This document shows positions 17,566 to 28,088 of a DNA stretch of 64,000 nt, piece by piece; the first letter of the stretch is position 1; each line of letters starts with the position of its first letter. Both the position numbers and the translations under genes were made by a program. The notes below the pieces were generated by a model. It did not search any database. It was not told where the DNA came from and saw nothing but the letters and a program-made list of their open reading frames with translations. This DNA is from Longibaculum muris (GTDB taxonomy: Bacteria; Bacillota_I; Bacilli_A; Erysipelotrichales; Coprobacillaceae), in the NCBI RefSeq assembly GCF_004343035.1, contig NZ_SMCQ01000013.1:18325-82324 (forward strand), given 5' to 3'.

Positions 17566-18453
17566 ATGGCTATTAGTGCAAAATTAGTAAAAGAATTACG
17601 TGAAAAAACTGGTGCTGGAATGATGGATTGTAAAAAAGCATTAGAAGCTTGTGATGGTGACTTAGAAGCATCATTTGACTGGTTAAGAGAAAAAGGAATT
17701 GCAAAAGCTGCTAAAAAAGCTGACCGTATCGCTGCTGAAGGGTTAACTGCTTTTGTTATGGATGGAAATGCTGCTGCAATCGTTGAAGTGAACTCTGAAA
17801 CTGACTTCGTTGCTAAAAATGCTGAATTCCAAGAATTAGTAGCAAATGTTGCTGCAATTATTGTTAAAAATCAACCAGCTGATTTAGAAGTTGCATTAAA
17901 ATTAGATGTAGATGGTAAAGATTTAGAAACAGTTATCGCTGAAAAGAGTGGTAAAATTGGTGAAAAATTAAGCTTAAGAAGATTCGTTGTTATGAATAAA
18001 GCTGATGATGAAGTTTTCGGTGCTTATTCACATATGGGTGGAAAAATGTCTGCCTTAGTAAAAGCATCAGGAATTGATGAAACAAAAGCAAAAGATGTTG
18101 CTATGCAAGTTGCTGCTATTAATCCACAATATATTGATAGAAGTGCAATTCCTGCTGAAGTTTTAGATCGTGAATTAACAGTTTTAAAAGCTCAAGCAAT
18201 GGAAGAAAATGCAAATGCTGCTAAACCTAAACCAGAAAACATTATTGAAAAAATGGTTCAAGGTCGTTTGAATAAAAATTTACAAGAAATTTGCTTAGTT
18301 GATCAAGCATTTATTAAAGATTCTGATTTAACAGTTGCTAAATACTTAGGAAACGGAAAAGTATTAGAAATGGTTCGTTTCGAAGTTGGTGAAGGAATGG
18401 AAAAAAGAGAAGAAAACTTTGCTGAAGAAGTAGCTGCTCAAATGAAAGGATAA
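17566..18453 (+). CDS. tsf: Elongation factor Ts
   Basis: EF-Ts is the nucleotide exchange factor of EF-Tu. The product has 295 residues. It has a UBA-like N-terminal domain ([20 protein letters not shown]), the core motif [10 protein letters not shown] around 80-90 that contacts EF-Tu, two core subdomains and a C-terminal module. The usual rpsB-tsf-pyrH-frr order is intact. A GGAGG site lies 5' of the ATG. Confidence 0.98.
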   Translation: MAISAKLVKELREKTGAGMMDCKKALEACDGDLEASFDWLREKGIAKAAKKADRIAAEGLTAFVMDGNAAAIVEVNSETDFVAKNAEFQELVANVAAIIVKNQPADLEVALKLDVDGKDLETVIAEKSGKIGEKLSLRRFVVMNKADDEVFGAYSHMGGKMSALVKASGIDETKAKDVAMQVAAINPQYIDRSAIPAEVLDRELTVLKAQAMEENANAAKPKPENIIEKMVQGRLNKNLQEICLVDQAFIKDSDLTVAKYLGNGKVLEMVRFEVGEGMEKREENFAEEVAAQMKG

Positions 18454-18510
18454 TTATATACGGGGGAGGACACTTTTTGTGCCCTTTTCTTGTAAAATGA
18501 AGGAGAACGT

Positions 18511-19230
18511 ATGAAGTACAAGAGAGTATTATTAAAGCTTAGTGGAGAAGCTTTAGCCGGGGAACAAGGTTTTGGAATTAATCCTGTTGTTGTTGCCGAT
18601 GTAGCAAGACAAATTAAAGATGCAAAAGATTTAGGTGTTGAAATTGCCATTGTTTGTGGTGGTGGAAATATCTGGCGTGGTAAGACTGGTAGCGATATGG
18701 GTATGGAAAGAGCTGCTGCTGATTACATGGGGATGCTAGCAACTGTCATGAATGGTATGGCCTTACAAAATGCTTTAGAAGCGATTGGTTTAGATACAAG
18801 ATTATTATCTGCGATTGATATGAAAGAAGTTGCTGAACCATATATTCGTAGACGTGCTGTTCGTCATTTGGAAAAAGGACGTATTGTTATTTTTGGTGCT
18901 GGTACTGGTAGCCCATTCTTTACAACAGATACAACTGCTGCTTTACGTGCTGCTGAAATGAATGCAGATGTTATTTTAATGGCTAAAAATGGTGTTGATG
19001 GTGTTTATTCAGCTGATCCTAAGATTGATCCTCAAGCGAAAAAATATGATCACATCACATATTTAGATGTATTAAATGAAGATTTACATATCATGGATCA
19101 AACTGCAATTACTTTATGCAAGGATAATGGTATTGATTTATGTGTATTCAACATGCAAGAAGATGGTAATATTGCGCGTGCTTGTGATGGTGAATCAATT
19201 GGAACAATTATTTCAAAAGGAGGAGAATAG
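18511..19230 (+). CDS. pyrH: Uridylate kinase (UMP kinase)
   Basis: This hexameric amino-acid-kinase-fold enzyme phosphorylates UMP to UDP. The product has 239 residues. The family motifs are KLSGEAL near the N-terminus, CGGGNIWRG at about 49-57, [19 protein letters not shown] at about 130 and the nucleotide-binding K-N-G-V-D-G-V-Y segment. It is preceded by GAAGGAGAA. A weak hairpin with a short T-run lies between tsf and pyrH, around 18462-18490. The stop is two bases before the frr start. Confidence 0.98.
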   Translation: MKYKRVLLKLSGEALAGEQGFGINPVVVADVARQIKDAKDLGVEIAIVCGGGNIWRGKTGSDMGMERAAADYMGMLATVMNGMALQNALEAIGLDTRLLSAIDMKEVAEPYIRRRAVRHLEKGRIVIFGAGTGSPFFTTDTTAALRAAEMNADVILMAKNGVDGVYSADPKIDPQAKKYDHITYLDVLNEDLHIMDQTAITLCKDNGIDLCVFNMQEDGNIARACDGESIGTIISKGGE

Positions 19231-19232
19231 AC

Positions 19233-19778
19233 ATGTTAGATTTGATTTTAGAAGAAACAAAAGAAAGAATGGAAAAATCTATCGAAGCTTTTCGTCATGA
19301 ATTAGCAACTGTAAGAACTGGACGTGCGAATCCAACAATGTTAGATCGTGTTATGGTAAATTACTATGGTGAAAAGACACCATTAAATCAAACAGCTGGT
19401 ATTTCTGTTGTTGAAGGTCGTCAATTATTAATTAAACCTTATGATAAAAATTCTTTAAAAGATATTGAACATGCTATCTATGAATCAGGAATTGGCTTAA
19501 CACCTCAAAATGATGGTGAAGTTATTCGTATCAATGTTCCTGCTTTAACAGAAGAAACAAGAAAAGAATATGTTAAACAAGCAAAAAAATATGCTGAAGA
19601 AGCAAAAGTAGCTTTACGTAATATTAGAAGAACTTCTAATACTGAAGTTGAAAAAGCTGGTTTAACTGAAGATGAAGAAAAACAAGGTAAAGAACAAATT
19701 CAAAAATTAACAGATGAATTTGTAAAAAAGATTGATCAATTAACAAAAGAAAAAGAAACAGATTTAATGACAGTTTAA
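19233..19778 (+). CDS. frr: Ribosome recycling factor
   Basis: RRF splits post-termination ribosomes together with EF-G. The 181-residue product has the two-domain layout. Domain I helices contain HELATVRTGRANPTMLDRV, with the conserved Arg used for ribosome binding. Domain II is marked by the IRINVPALTEETRKEYVK hinge region. The AAAGGAGGAG site overlaps the end of pyrH, so the two genes are translated together. A strong terminator follows. Confidence 0.98.
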   Translation: MLDLILEETKERMEKSIEAFRHELATVRTGRANPTMLDRVMVNYYGEKTPLNQTAGISVVEGRQLLIKPYDKNSLKDIEHAIYESGIGLTPQNDGEVIRINVPALTEETRKEYVKQAKKYAEEAKVALRNIRRTSNTEVEKAGLTEDEEKQGKEQIQKLTDEFVKKIDQLTKEKETDLMTV

Positions 19779-19786
19779 TATGTTTG

Positions 19787-19816
19787 AGGGATATCAAAAG
19801 GGATATCCCTTTTTTT
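19787..19816 (+). terminator. Terminator after frr
   Basis: AGGGATATC (19787-19795), loop AAAAGG, GATATCCCT (19802-19810), then six T. Confidence 0.9.
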
Positions 19817-19835
19817 ATACATCTTTTTCTTTTTG

Positions 19836-19864
19836 TTTTCAATACTTGTTGTTTATGGTATAAT
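19836..19864 (+). promoter_or_regulatory. Extended -10 promoter of the uppS operon
   Basis: Weak -35 TTTTCA (19836-19841), 17 nt, -10 TATAAT (19859-19864) with an upstream TGG (extended -10). Confidence 0.75.
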
Positions 19865-19888
19865 ACAAAATGATTATGAGGTGAGAAC

Positions 19889-20638
19889 ATGTTTTTTAAC
19901 AAAAAGAAAAAAGAAGATTATGATTTAGATATGGATAATATTCCTGCTCATATTGCTTTTATTATGGATGGTAATGGACGATGGGCAAAGAAAAGAAAGA
20001 TGCCTAGAACTTATGGACATCATGAAGGAACGAAAACTATCCGTACTTTGGCTTTAGAAGCTAATCGTTTAGGGGTGAAGGCAATGACTGTTTATGCTTT
20101 TTCAACTGAAAATTTTAAACGTGAAGCAAGTGAAGTTGAATATATTTTTAAGTTACCTAAAGAATTTTTTAATCTTTATTTAAAAGAATTAATGGATAAC
20201 AATGTTCAAATTCGTTATATTGGTCATTTAGAAATGGCACCAAAAGAAACTCAGGATATTATTCAGGCAGCTATTGATCAAACGGCTAATAATACAGGAT
20301 TAATTTTAACTTTTGCTTTTATTTATGGTGGTCGTGATGAAATTGTTGAGACGACAAAAGAAATTTGCGAAAAGTATAAAAATGGTGAAATATCTTTAGA
20401 TGATATTAATGAAGATTATTTTGAAAAGCATTTAATGACAAAAGATTTACCACCTGTTGATTTGATGGTTAGAAGTAGTGGTGAATGTCGTTTATCTAAT
20501 TTTTTACCTTGGCAGTTGGCTTATGCTGAGTTTATCTTTGATGAGACATTATGGCCTGATTTTGATGAGGAACATCTTCATCGGGCAATTGCAATATATC
20601 AGGGAAGGGAACGTAGATTTGGAGGTGTAATTCAATGA
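19889..20638 (+). CDS. uppS: Undecaprenyl diphosphate synthase (cis-prenyltransferase)
   Basis: UppS makes the C55 lipid carrier for peptidoglycan from FPP and IPP. The 249-residue product has the active-site segment MDGNGRWAKKR with the catalytic Asp. Later conserved blocks are YAFSTENFKR and RSSGECRLSNFLPWQ. In the block normally reading FNYGGR the Asn is Ile here (FIYGGR), and the usual RTSGE is RSSGE. These are unusual but leave the pyrophosphate-binding Args in place. The stop overlaps the cdsA start by four bases. Confidence 0.96.
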   Translation: MFFNKKKKEDYDLDMDNIPAHIAFIMDGNGRWAKKRKMPRTYGHHEGTKTIRTLALEANRLGVKAMTVYAFSTENFKREASEVEYIFKLPKEFFNLYLKELMDNNVQIRYIGHLEMAPKETQDIIQAAIDQTANNTGLILTFAFIYGGRDEIVETTKEICEKYKNGEISLDDINEDYFEKHLMTKDLPPVDLMVRSSGECRLSNFLPWQLAYAEFIFDETLWPDFDEEHLHRAIAIYQGRERRFGGVIQ

Positions 20639-21423
20639 AAACAAGAATTATAACAGGAATTGTATTGGTTTTGGTTATTTTACCTTGTGTTATTATTGGG
20701 CAAATTCCTTTTCAAGTTCTTTTAGCGCTTGTTGCAGGAGCCGGAATTTTTGAGATGCTTTCTATTTGTGATCGACCAAAAGCTAATATTTATCTTTATC
20801 CACTTGTTGGAATCTTTGTTTATTATTCTTTATTTTTAGATCAATCTTTGATGATTCCTACGGAAATCATTGTTTTATATTTAATTGTTTTATTAGCTTG
20901 TAGTATGTTTGATGATGGTATGAATTTTTTAAGATTGTGCTATTATTTTACAGCAGGTGTTTTAATTGCTATGGGGTTACATATGCTTTATCAATTGCGT
21001 TTAACATATGGATTTAGTTATATTCTTTTATTAGCTCTAGCAACTTTTGGAACCGATACAGGAGCTTATTTTAGTGGTATGATGTTTGGTAAACATAAAT
21101 TAAATCCGAGATTATCTCCTAAAAAGACAATTGAAGGTTCAATTGGAGGAATGTTATTAGGGACTGTTCTTTCAGTTGCTTATGGTGCATATATTCATAT
21201 AGAGATTCCTTTTATTTATTTGATTGGTATTTGTTTTATTTTGACAATTACAAGTCAAATTGGTGATTTGACTTTTAGTAGTATTAAGCGGGTATTTGAA
21301 GTGAAAGATTATTCACAGTTGTTACCTGGACATGGTGGAGTTTTAGATCGTTTTGATTCGATTTTATTTAATGCTATGGTGTTTGGAATTTTACTTCGAT
21401 TTTTAGCAATGGTGGTGATGTAA
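20635..21423 (+). CDS. cdsA: Phosphatidate cytidylyltransferase (CDP-diglyceride synthase)
   Basis: CdsA makes CDP-diacylglycerol for all phospholipids. The 262-residue product has about eight membrane helices. The C-terminal signature SxxKRxxxxKDxxxxxPGHGGxxDRxD is seen as SSIKRVFEVKDYSQLLPGHG, then GVLDRFD. The start overlaps uppS (ATGA) and the stop is one base before dxr. Confidence 0.97.
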   Translation: MKTRIITGIVLVLVILPCVIIGQIPFQVLLALVAGAGIFEMLSICDRPKANIYLYPLVGIFVYYSLFLDQSLMIPTEIIVLYLIVLLACSMFDDGMNFLRLCYYFTAGVLIAMGLHMLYQLRLTYGFSYILLLALATFGTDTGAYFSGMMFGKHKLNPRLSPKKTIEGSIGGMLLGTVLSVAYGAYIHIEIPFIYLIGICFILTITSQIGDLTFSSIKRVFEVKDYSQLLPGHGGVLDRFDSILFNAMVFGILLRFLAMVVM

Positions 21424-21424
21424 T

Positions 21425-22588
21425 ATGAAGAAAATTACTGTTTTAGGAGTTACGGGGTCGATTGGAACACAGACAGTTGATGTTGTTAAACATCATCGTG
21501 AAGAATTTGAAATTATTGCGATGAGTGCTGGAAGAAATATTGAGTTGTTAGAAAAAATCATGGTTTCTGTGCATGTTCGTCATATTTGTGTTCAAAATAA
21601 AGAAGATAAGGAATATTTGGAAAACAAATATAAAGATTGTTATTTTTATTATGGTCAAGAAGGTCTTATTACTATTGCAACCCTTCCTGAAGTTGATGTT
21701 GTCTTAAATGCAATTGTTGGCTTTGCTGGTTTATTACCTACAATGGAAGCCATTAAAGCTCATAAAGATATTGCTTTAGCTAATAAAGAAACATTGGTTG
21801 TGGCAGGACATTTAATCATTCCTTTGGTTAAAGAATATGGTGTTGCATTATTACCTGTAGATAGTGAACATTCAGCGATTTTTCAATCTATGAATGGAGA
21901 ACATCATGGTGATATTTCTAAAATTATTTTAACAGCAAGTGGTGGAAGTTTTAGAGATAAGTCACGTGAAGAATTAAAAAATGTGACGGTTGAACAAGCT
22001 TTAAAACATCCAAATTGGTCAATGGGAGCAAAGATTACAATTGATAGTGCGACATTGTTCAATAAAGGTTTAGAAGTTATGGAGGCAAAATGGTTGTTTA
22101 ATGTTGATTATGATGATATTGAAGTTTTAATTCACCCTGAAAGTATTGTTCATTCAATGGTTGAATATCAAGATACTTCAGTCATTGCACAATTAGGAAC
22201 ACCAGATATGCGTTTGCCTATTCAATATGCTTTAACTTATCCTCGCCGTCAACCTTTGATTGGTGGAAAACGTTTATCATTGGCTGATATTGGAACTCTC
22301 CATTTCTATGCTCCAGATTTTAAACGTTTTAAAGCGTTGGAATTAGCTTATGAAGCAGGAAGAAAAGGTGGTTCCATGCCATGTGTTTTAAATGGAGCTA
22401 ATGAACAAGCAAATGCTTTATTCTTAGATCGTAAAATCTGTTTCTTGGACATTGAAAGATTAGTAGAAGAAGCGATGCGTGCTCATGAATGGGTAGATCA
22501 TCCATCTTTAGATCAACTTTTAGAAATTGATCAATGGGCTAGAAATTATGTTTTAAAAAGAGTAGGAGAAGATGAATGCAAACAATAA
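21425..22588 (+). CDS. dxr: 1-deoxy-D-xylulose-5-phosphate reductoisomerase
   Basis: DXR is the second MEP-pathway enzyme. The 387-residue product has the N-terminal NADPH fold (GVTGSIGTQTVDV) and the metal/substrate site residues in LPVDSEHSAIFQ. Flexible-loop residues lie near the NWSMGAKITIDSATLFNKGLE block. dxs and ispA of the same pathway lie at 54-56 kb, so a full MEP route rather than mevalonate is likely. The gene overlaps rseP by 13 bases. Confidence 0.98.
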   Translation: MKKITVLGVTGSIGTQTVDVVKHHREEFEIIAMSAGRNIELLEKIMVSVHVRHICVQNKEDKEYLENKYKDCYFYYGQEGLITIATLPEVDVVLNAIVGFAGLLPTMEAIKAHKDIALANKETLVVAGHLIIPLVKEYGVALLPVDSEHSAIFQSMNGEHHGDISKIILTASGGSFRDKSREELKNVTVEQALKHPNWSMGAKITIDSATLFNKGLEVMEAKWLFNVDYDDIEVLIHPESIVHSMVEYQDTSVIAQLGTPDMRLPIQYALTYPRRQPLIGGKRLSLADIGTLHFYAPDFKRFKALELAYEAGRKGGSMPCVLNGANEQANALFLDRKICFLDIERLVEEAMRAHEWVDHPSLDQLLEIDQWARNYVLKRVGEDECKQ

Positions 22589-23661
22589 TTAATATAATCG
22601 TCTTTTTATTGATTTTAGGTTCAATTATTATTATTCACGAGCTTGGACATTTTTTAGCAGCTAAGTTCTTTGGGGTCTATTGTGGTCAGTTTTCAATTGG
22701 ATTTGGACCTAAACTTTGGTCAAAAAAAGGCAAAGAAACAGAATATGAAATTCGCGCTTTACCTTTTGGAGGATTTGTTGCAATGGCTGGTGAAGAAGAC
22801 CAGGCTGATAATGAAGATATGCAAGATTTTCCTGTTGAAAGAACTTTAAAAGGAATTAAAACTTATCAAAAAGTCATTATCTTTTTAGCTGGTGTCTTTA
22901 TGAATTTTGTTTTGGCTTTTGTGGTGACTTTAGGGGTCAATGTATTTGCTGGACAATTGCCAGTGAATGTTGCTCAAATTGGTCAAATTGAAGCCAATTC
23001 ACCAGCGGCTCAATATGGTCTTGAAAAAGATGATGTCATTCAACAAATTCAAATTGTTGAAACAGGAGAATCTATTTTAGTTTCAAATTTTGAAGATGTT
23101 CATTTAACACAGGATACTCTAAAAACAAAAGCTAACACTTTAAATATGAAGATTACGGTTTTAAGAGATAATCAAAAAAAAGTGATTGACATGAAGGTCC
23201 CTTATAATGTAGAGGCAAGTCGTTATAGTTTAGGTATTCAACAGGCAACACGTGATATGAATATTGCTGAAGCTTTTCAATATACATTTATTTCTTTAAA
23301 AAGCATGAGTGTTGCGATATTTGCTGCATTAGGTCAACTTGTTACAAAGTTTTCTGAAACTGTGACTCAGTTATCAGGGCCTGCAGGTATTTATCAAATT
23401 ACAGCGCAGGTAACTGAAACGGGGCAAATTGCTTATGTATTAAATTTATTAGCTTTATTATCTGTCAATATTGGAATTTTTAATCTGATGCCAATTCCTG
23501 GTTTGGATGGTTGTCAAGTTCTTTTTGCAATCGTTGAAAAGATGATTGGTAGGGAATTACCAGAAAAATTAAAGTTAACTTTACAAATGATTGGGTTAGG
23601 CTTGGTTTTATTATTGATGGTATTTGTCACATATCAAGATATATTAAGAATATTTGGATAA
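22576..23661 (+). CDS. rseP: RseP/RasP-type site-2 metalloprotease with PDZ domain
   Basis: RasP-type proteases cut anti-sigma factors and signal-peptide remnants within the membrane. The 361-residue product has the zinc motif HELGH at 21-25 in the first membrane helix. A PDZ domain lies at about 135-215, and NLMPIPGLDG near 300 supplies the third ligand. Four membrane segments are visible. In B. subtilis proS lies between rasP and polC, but here polC follows directly after a short hairpin. Confidence 0.96.
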   Translation: MQTIINIIVFLLILGSIIIIHELGHFLAAKFFGVYCGQFSIGFGPKLWSKKGKETEYEIRALPFGGFVAMAGEEDQADNEDMQDFPVERTLKGIKTYQKVIIFLAGVFMNFVLAFVVTLGVNVFAGQLPVNVAQIGQIEANSPAAQYGLEKDDVIQQIQIVETGESILVSNFEDVHLTQDTLKTKANTLNMKITVLRDNQKKVIDMKVPYNVEASRYSLGIQQATRDMNIAEAFQYTFISLKSMSVAIFAALGQLVTKFSETVTQLSGPAGIYQITAQVTETGQIAYVLNLLALLSVNIGIFNLMPIPGLDGCQVLFAIVEKMIGRELPEKLKLTLQMIGLGLVLLLMVFVTYQDILRIFG

Positions 23662-23680
23662 GGGATATTTTATCCCTTTT
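23660..23680 (+). terminator. Hairpin between rseP and polC
   Basis: AAGGGATA (23660-23667), loop TTT, TATCCCTT (23671-23678), followed by only TT before C. Probably a weak terminator, and polC may be partly co-transcribed. Confidence 0.55.
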
Positions 23681-23700
23681 CATATTGAGGGAGGAATTTT

Positions 23701-26700
23701 ATGAATAAAATGTTGATTTTATTACAACAACTCCATTTAGAAAATGAAGTCAACGAATTAAAAAGAGCAACTATTGAGAAAGTTGTTGTCAATGCTGATA
23801 ATTCATATGTGTTTTATATTGTTGCTTCACATATTGTGCCATTAGAAGAAATAAGGGTTCTTTTTGCTGCTAAAAATGAATTTCCTTATCCTTGTGATTT
23901 TATTTTTGATTGGATGTCATCTTATACTGATCAAGATGTAAAAGAATATGCGCTTTTTATTTTTAATGGTTTAAAGAAACGTTTTCCTCAGATTGAATTT
24001 TTAAATCAGGATTCTTTATCTTTTGAAGAAAATACATTAAAGATGGAAGTTTTAAATGAAATTCAATTGAATCAGTTACAACATTTATATAAGATTTTTG
24101 ATAAATATTTTAGTAAGTTTGGAATTCAGATTGGCTTTGATGCTTATATTGATCAAAATAATGAAACCTATCAGTCTATTCAAGAAGAAATGAGTGCTTT
24201 AAATGAAGTTCAAGTTGATGAAAAAACTTTTCATCAACAAGTAGAATCTCCTGTTGTGGAAAAGAAAGCAAAGTTTCAAAGTTATAAAAAAGAATATTTT
24301 TCATTAACAATTGATGAAATTGATGAAACTGTTAAAGAAGTTATGATTCAAGGATATGTCTTTAATGAAGATTCTAAAAAAGTCAAAACAGGAAAAACAA
24401 TTCAATCACTTTATGTGACAGATTATACAAATAGTATTGTTGTTAAGCGTTTTGAAAATAAAGGTGGCAATAGCCTTGAAGAAATGAAAAAAGTGAAAAA
24501 AGGTGGCGTATGGGTCAGAGTTAAAGGAAATGTTGAATATGATACATATGCGAAAGATACTGTTATAATTGCTAGAGAGGTTGAAGTGATTCCTTCACCT
24601 AAAGTTCGACAAGATAATGCACCTAAAAAACGTGTAGAATTACATGTCCATTCAAAAATGTCAGCAATGGATGGAATTGGCAGTATGAGTGAATACATAG
24701 AGCGTGCAGCTTATTGGGGACATCAAGCGATTGCTGTGACAGATCATGGTAATGTTCAGTCTTTCCCAGAGGCCCAGATGGCTAGTATTAAAAATAAGAT
24801 TAAGATGATTTATGGGGTTGAAATGTATATGATTGACCCTGAATTTAGTGTTGTCTATAATGAAAAAGATGTGCCATTAAAAGATTTGACCTTTGTTTCA
24901 TTTGACCTTGAAACAACTGGACTTTCAGTCATGGATGATGATATTACTGAATTTGGTGCTGTACGTTATAAAAACGGGCAGGAAATTGGTCGTTTACAAA
25001 GTTTAATTAAACCTAATAAACGCATTTCTCAAAAGATTACAAATTTGACCCATATTACAAATGAAGATGTCAAAGATGCCCCAACAATTGATGAATTTAT
25101 TCCACGTATTTTAGATTTCTTTAAGGATGATGTTATTGTTGCTCATAATGCAACATTTGATGTTGGTTTCTTAAATGAAATCTTAGTCAGACATGGTTAT
25201 CAAAAATTAACGAATCCTGCTGTCGATTCTTTAACTTTAGCATGGAAATTACTACCTGAAGCAAAAGGTTATCGTTTGGGGAATGTAGCTCGTCATTATC
25301 GTATTGCCTATGATGGAGAAGCAGCCCATCGTGCTGATTATGATGCAGAAGTCTTAGCTGGTGTTTTTAATATGATGCTTCATGATATGATGCAAAATCA
25401 AAAAGACAATCTATTAGATATGAATGCAATGGAATGTGTCAATGCATATAAGATAGTACGTCCAAAACATATGTGTGTCCTAGCTAAGAATAAAGATGGT
25501 CTAAAGAATATGTTTAAATTGGTTTCTGAAGCGAATACAACTTACTTTGAAAAGACTTCACGTATTCCTCGTGAACGTTTACAATTCTATCGTGAGGGGC
25601 TTTTATTTGGGAGTGGGTGTTATAATTCAGAAATCTTTGAACTTGCAATGACGCGTAGTTTGGAGGAATTAAAGCAAGCTATTTCTTTTTATGATTATAT
25701 TGAAGTTTTACCTTTGGATATTTGTGATTACTTTGTAGAAAGAGGAAGAATTGATACAGAGGAAGATTTAAAACGTATTTTACGTCGTATTGTTGATGCA
25801 GCTAAGGAAATGGGTAAAATGATAGTAGCAACAGGGGATGTTCATTATCTTGATCAAAAAGATAAGATTTTTAGAGATGTTTTTACCTGCAATCCTAAAA
25901 TTGGTTTAGGTGGTACTCTCCATCCTTTAACAAACCGTAGTGATCCAAAAGCTTGGACACCGGATGAATATTTCCGTACAACGGAAGAAATGCTCGCTAG
26001 TTTCCCTTATTTAACACCAGAAGAATGTTATGAATATGTTGTTGAAAATACGAATAAGATAGCTGATATGATTGATGGTAGTTTCCATGTTGTTCATGAT
26101 AAATTATTTACTCCTCATATTGATAACGCAGATGAAAATTTAAGACAATTGTGTTTTGATAATGCGCATAAACAATATGGTGAAGTTTTACCTGAAATTG
26201 TTGAAAAACGTTTATCAAAAGAGTTAGATAACATTATTAAACATGGATTTGGGGTTATTTATTATATTGCTCATAAATTAGTTAAGAAATCTAATGAAGC
26301 AGGATATCTGGTAGGAAGCCGTGGTTCAGTAGGATCTTCTTTCGTTGCGACAATGGCAAATATTTCAGAAGTTAATCCTTTGCCTCCACATTATTATTGT
26401 CCACATTGTCAATATAGTGAATTTTTACCTGATGGATTTATCGCAAATGGATTTGATTTACCAGATAAAATTTGTCCAAAATGTGGAAAGCCTTTAAAAG
26501 GTGATGGACATAATATTCCATTTGAAACGTTCTTAGGATTTAATGCGGATAAAGTTCCTGATATTGATCTTAACTTCTCAGGTGATTATCAGCCAACAGC
26601 GCATGCTTATACAAAAGAAATCTTTGGTGAAAGTCATGTCTATCGTGCCGGTACAATTTCTACTGTAGCAGAAAAAACAGCTTATGGTTATGCAAAAGGA

Positions 26701-28020
26701 TATGCTGAATTAATGGGTAAAGAAAATAGTATACGTGCTGCTGAGCTAGAACGAATTGCTAAGGGATGTACGGGTGTTAAACGTACCACAGGACAGCATC
26801 CCGGAGGAATTATTGTTATTCCTGAAAGCATGGATGTCTATGATTTTACTCCATATCAATATCCTGCTGATGATTTGTCAGCTGAATGGAAAACAACGCA
26901 TTTTGACTTCCATGCCATTCATGATAATGTCCTTAAGTTCGATATCTTAGGACATGTTGATCCAACAGTTATTAGGATGTTACAGGATTTAACGGGAATT
27001 AACCCAAAAGACATTCCAACCAATGATCCAAAAGTGATGAGTTTATTTAATTCTACTGATGCTTTAGGGATTGATTTAAGCTTCTTGAATTGTAAAACTG
27101 GAGCCTTAGGATTGCCTGAGTTTGGAACGAAGTTTGTTCGTGGAATGCTTGAACAAACTCATCCAACGTCTTTTAGTGATTTGGTTATCTTATCAGGACT
27201 TTCTCATGGGACGGATGTTTACTTAGGAAACGCCGAGACTTTAATTAGCTCAGGAACATGTACATTAAAAGAAGTTATTGGATGTCGTGATGATATTATG
27301 GTTTATTTAATTGAAAAAGGTTTACCAAATAAAGATGCCTTTGATATTATGGAGTGTGTACGTAAAGGAAAATCACCAGCAGTTTTCCCAGAAAAGAAAT
27401 ATGAAGAATTAATGCGCAAGCATGATGTTCCAACTTGGTATATTGAATCATGTAAGAAAATTAAATACATGTTCCCAAAAGCCCATGCTGCTGCTTATGT
27501 ATTAAGTGCGATTCGTGTGGCTTGGTGGAAACTTTATTATCCACGTGAATATTATGCAGTTTATTTTACAACACGTTGTGATGCTTATGATATTGAAACT
27601 TTGATTCAAGGAAAAGAAGCTGTTTTAGCAAGATATCAGGAAATTTTAAGTGATAAACAAAATGGGGTTAAGATTTCTAATAAAGAAGAAGCTTTGATTT
27701 CAGTATTTGAAATTGCTTTAGAAATGTTTGAAAGAGATATTCATTTTAATAATATTTCTTTAGAGAATTCTGATTCACGTTGTTTTATATTAGATCCTGA
27801 TGATGAAAGTGGATTATTACCTCCATTTATTTCAATTGATGGATTAGGGGCAGCCGTAGGTGATAGTGTTGTTGAAGCCCGCAAACAAAATTCTTTCTTA
27901 TCTAAGGAAGATGTTATGAAACGTACGAAATTAACCAACACACAAATTGATTTTTTGACAAAAATCGGGGTTTTTGAAGATATGTCTGAAGAAAATCAGT
28001 TATCTTTGTTTGATTTGTAG
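23701..28020 (+). CDS. polC: DNA polymerase III alpha subunit, PolC type
   Basis: PolC is the replicative polymerase of low-GC Firmicutes. The 1439-residue product has an N-terminal domain (1-230), an OB fold (about 235-305) and a PHP domain starting with H315-V-H317. The DEDDh proofreading exonuclease inserted in the PHP domain has D402 and E404 in FDLETTGLS. The palm carries the catalytic pair D954 and D956 (PDIDLNF), preceded by a Cys4 zinc finger near 905-945. The C-terminal helix-hairpin-helix/duplex-binding region ends NQLSLFDL, a likely clamp-binding motif. Confidence 0.98.
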   Translation: MNKMLILLQQLHLENEVNELKRATIEKVVVNADNSYVFYIVASHIVPLEEIRVLFAAKNEFPYPCDFIFDWMSSYTDQDVKEYALFIFNGLKKRFPQIEFLNQDSLSFEENTLKMEVLNEIQLNQLQHLYKIFDKYFSKFGIQIGFDAYIDQNNETYQSIQEEMSALNEVQVDEKTFHQQVESPVVEKKAKFQSYKKEYFSLTIDEIDETVKEVMIQGYVFNEDSKKVKTGKTIQSLYVTDYTNSIVVKRFENKGGNSLEEMKKVKKGGVWVRVKGNVEYDTYAKDTVIIAREVEVIPSPKVRQDNAPKKRVELHVHSKMSAMDGIGSMSEYIERAAYWGHQAIAVTDHGNVQSFPEAQMASIKNKIKMIYGVEMYMIDPEFSVVYNEKDVPLKDLTFVSFDLETTGLSVMDDDITEFGAVRYKNGQEIGRLQSLIKPNKRISQKITNLTHITNEDVKDAPTIDEFIPRILDFFKDDVIVAHNATFDVGFLNEILVRHGYQKLTNPAVDSLTLAWKLLPEAKGYRLGNVARHYRIAYDGEAAHRADYDAEVLAGVFNMMLHDMMQNQKDNLLDMNAMECVNAYKIVRPKHMCVLAKNKDGLKNMFKLVSEANTTYFEKTSRIPRERLQFYREGLLFGSGCYNSEIFELAMTRSLEELKQAISFYDYIEVLPLDICDYFVERGRIDTEEDLKRILRRIVDAAKEMGKMIVATGDVHYLDQKDKIFRDVFTCNPKIGLGGTLHPLTNRSDPKAWTPDEYFRTTEEMLASFPYLTPEECYEYVVENTNKIADMIDGSFHVVHDKLFTPHIDNADENLRQLCFDNAHKQYGEVLPEIVEKRLSKELDNIIKHGFGVIYYIAHKLVKKSNEAGYLVGSRGSVGSSFVATMANISEVNPLPPHYYCPHCQYSEFLPDGFIANGFDLPDKICPKCGKPLKGDGHNIPFETFLGFNADKVPDIDLNFSGDYQPTAHAYTKEIFGESHVYRAGTISTVAEKTAYGYAKGYAELMGKENSIRAAELERIAKGCTGVKRTTGQHPGGIIVIPESMDVYDFTPYQYPADDLSAEWKTTHFDFHAIHDNVLKFDILGHVDPTVIRMLQDLTGINPKDIPTNDPKVMSLFNSTDALGIDLSFLNCKTGALGLPEFGTKFVRGMLEQTHPTSFSDLVILSGLSHGTDVYLGNAETLISSGTCTLKEVIGCRDDIMVYLIEKGLPNKDAFDIMECVRKGKSPAVFPEKKYEELMRKHDVPTWYIESCKKIKYMFPKAHAAAYVLSAIRVAWWKLYYPREYYAVYFTTRCDAYDIETLIQGKEAVLARYQEILSDKQNGVKISNKEEALISVFEIALEMFERDIHFNNISLENSDSRCFILDPDDESGLLPPFISIDGLGAAVGDSVVEARKQNSFLSKEDVMKRTKLTNTQIDFLTKIGVFEDMSEENQLSLFDL

Positions 28021-28039
28021 AAAAATAATGATGAAAGCA

Positions 28040-28068
28040 TTGTTTTTTCTAGTTGTGTGTGTTATATT
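28040..28068 (+). promoter_or_regulatory. Promoter of the rimP-nusA-infB operon
   Basis: -35 TTGTTT (28040-28045), 17 nt, extended -10 TGTTATATT with the hexamer at 28063-28068. Confidence 0.72.
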
Positions 28069-28088
28069 ATTAGTGTAGTCAGTGTTTT

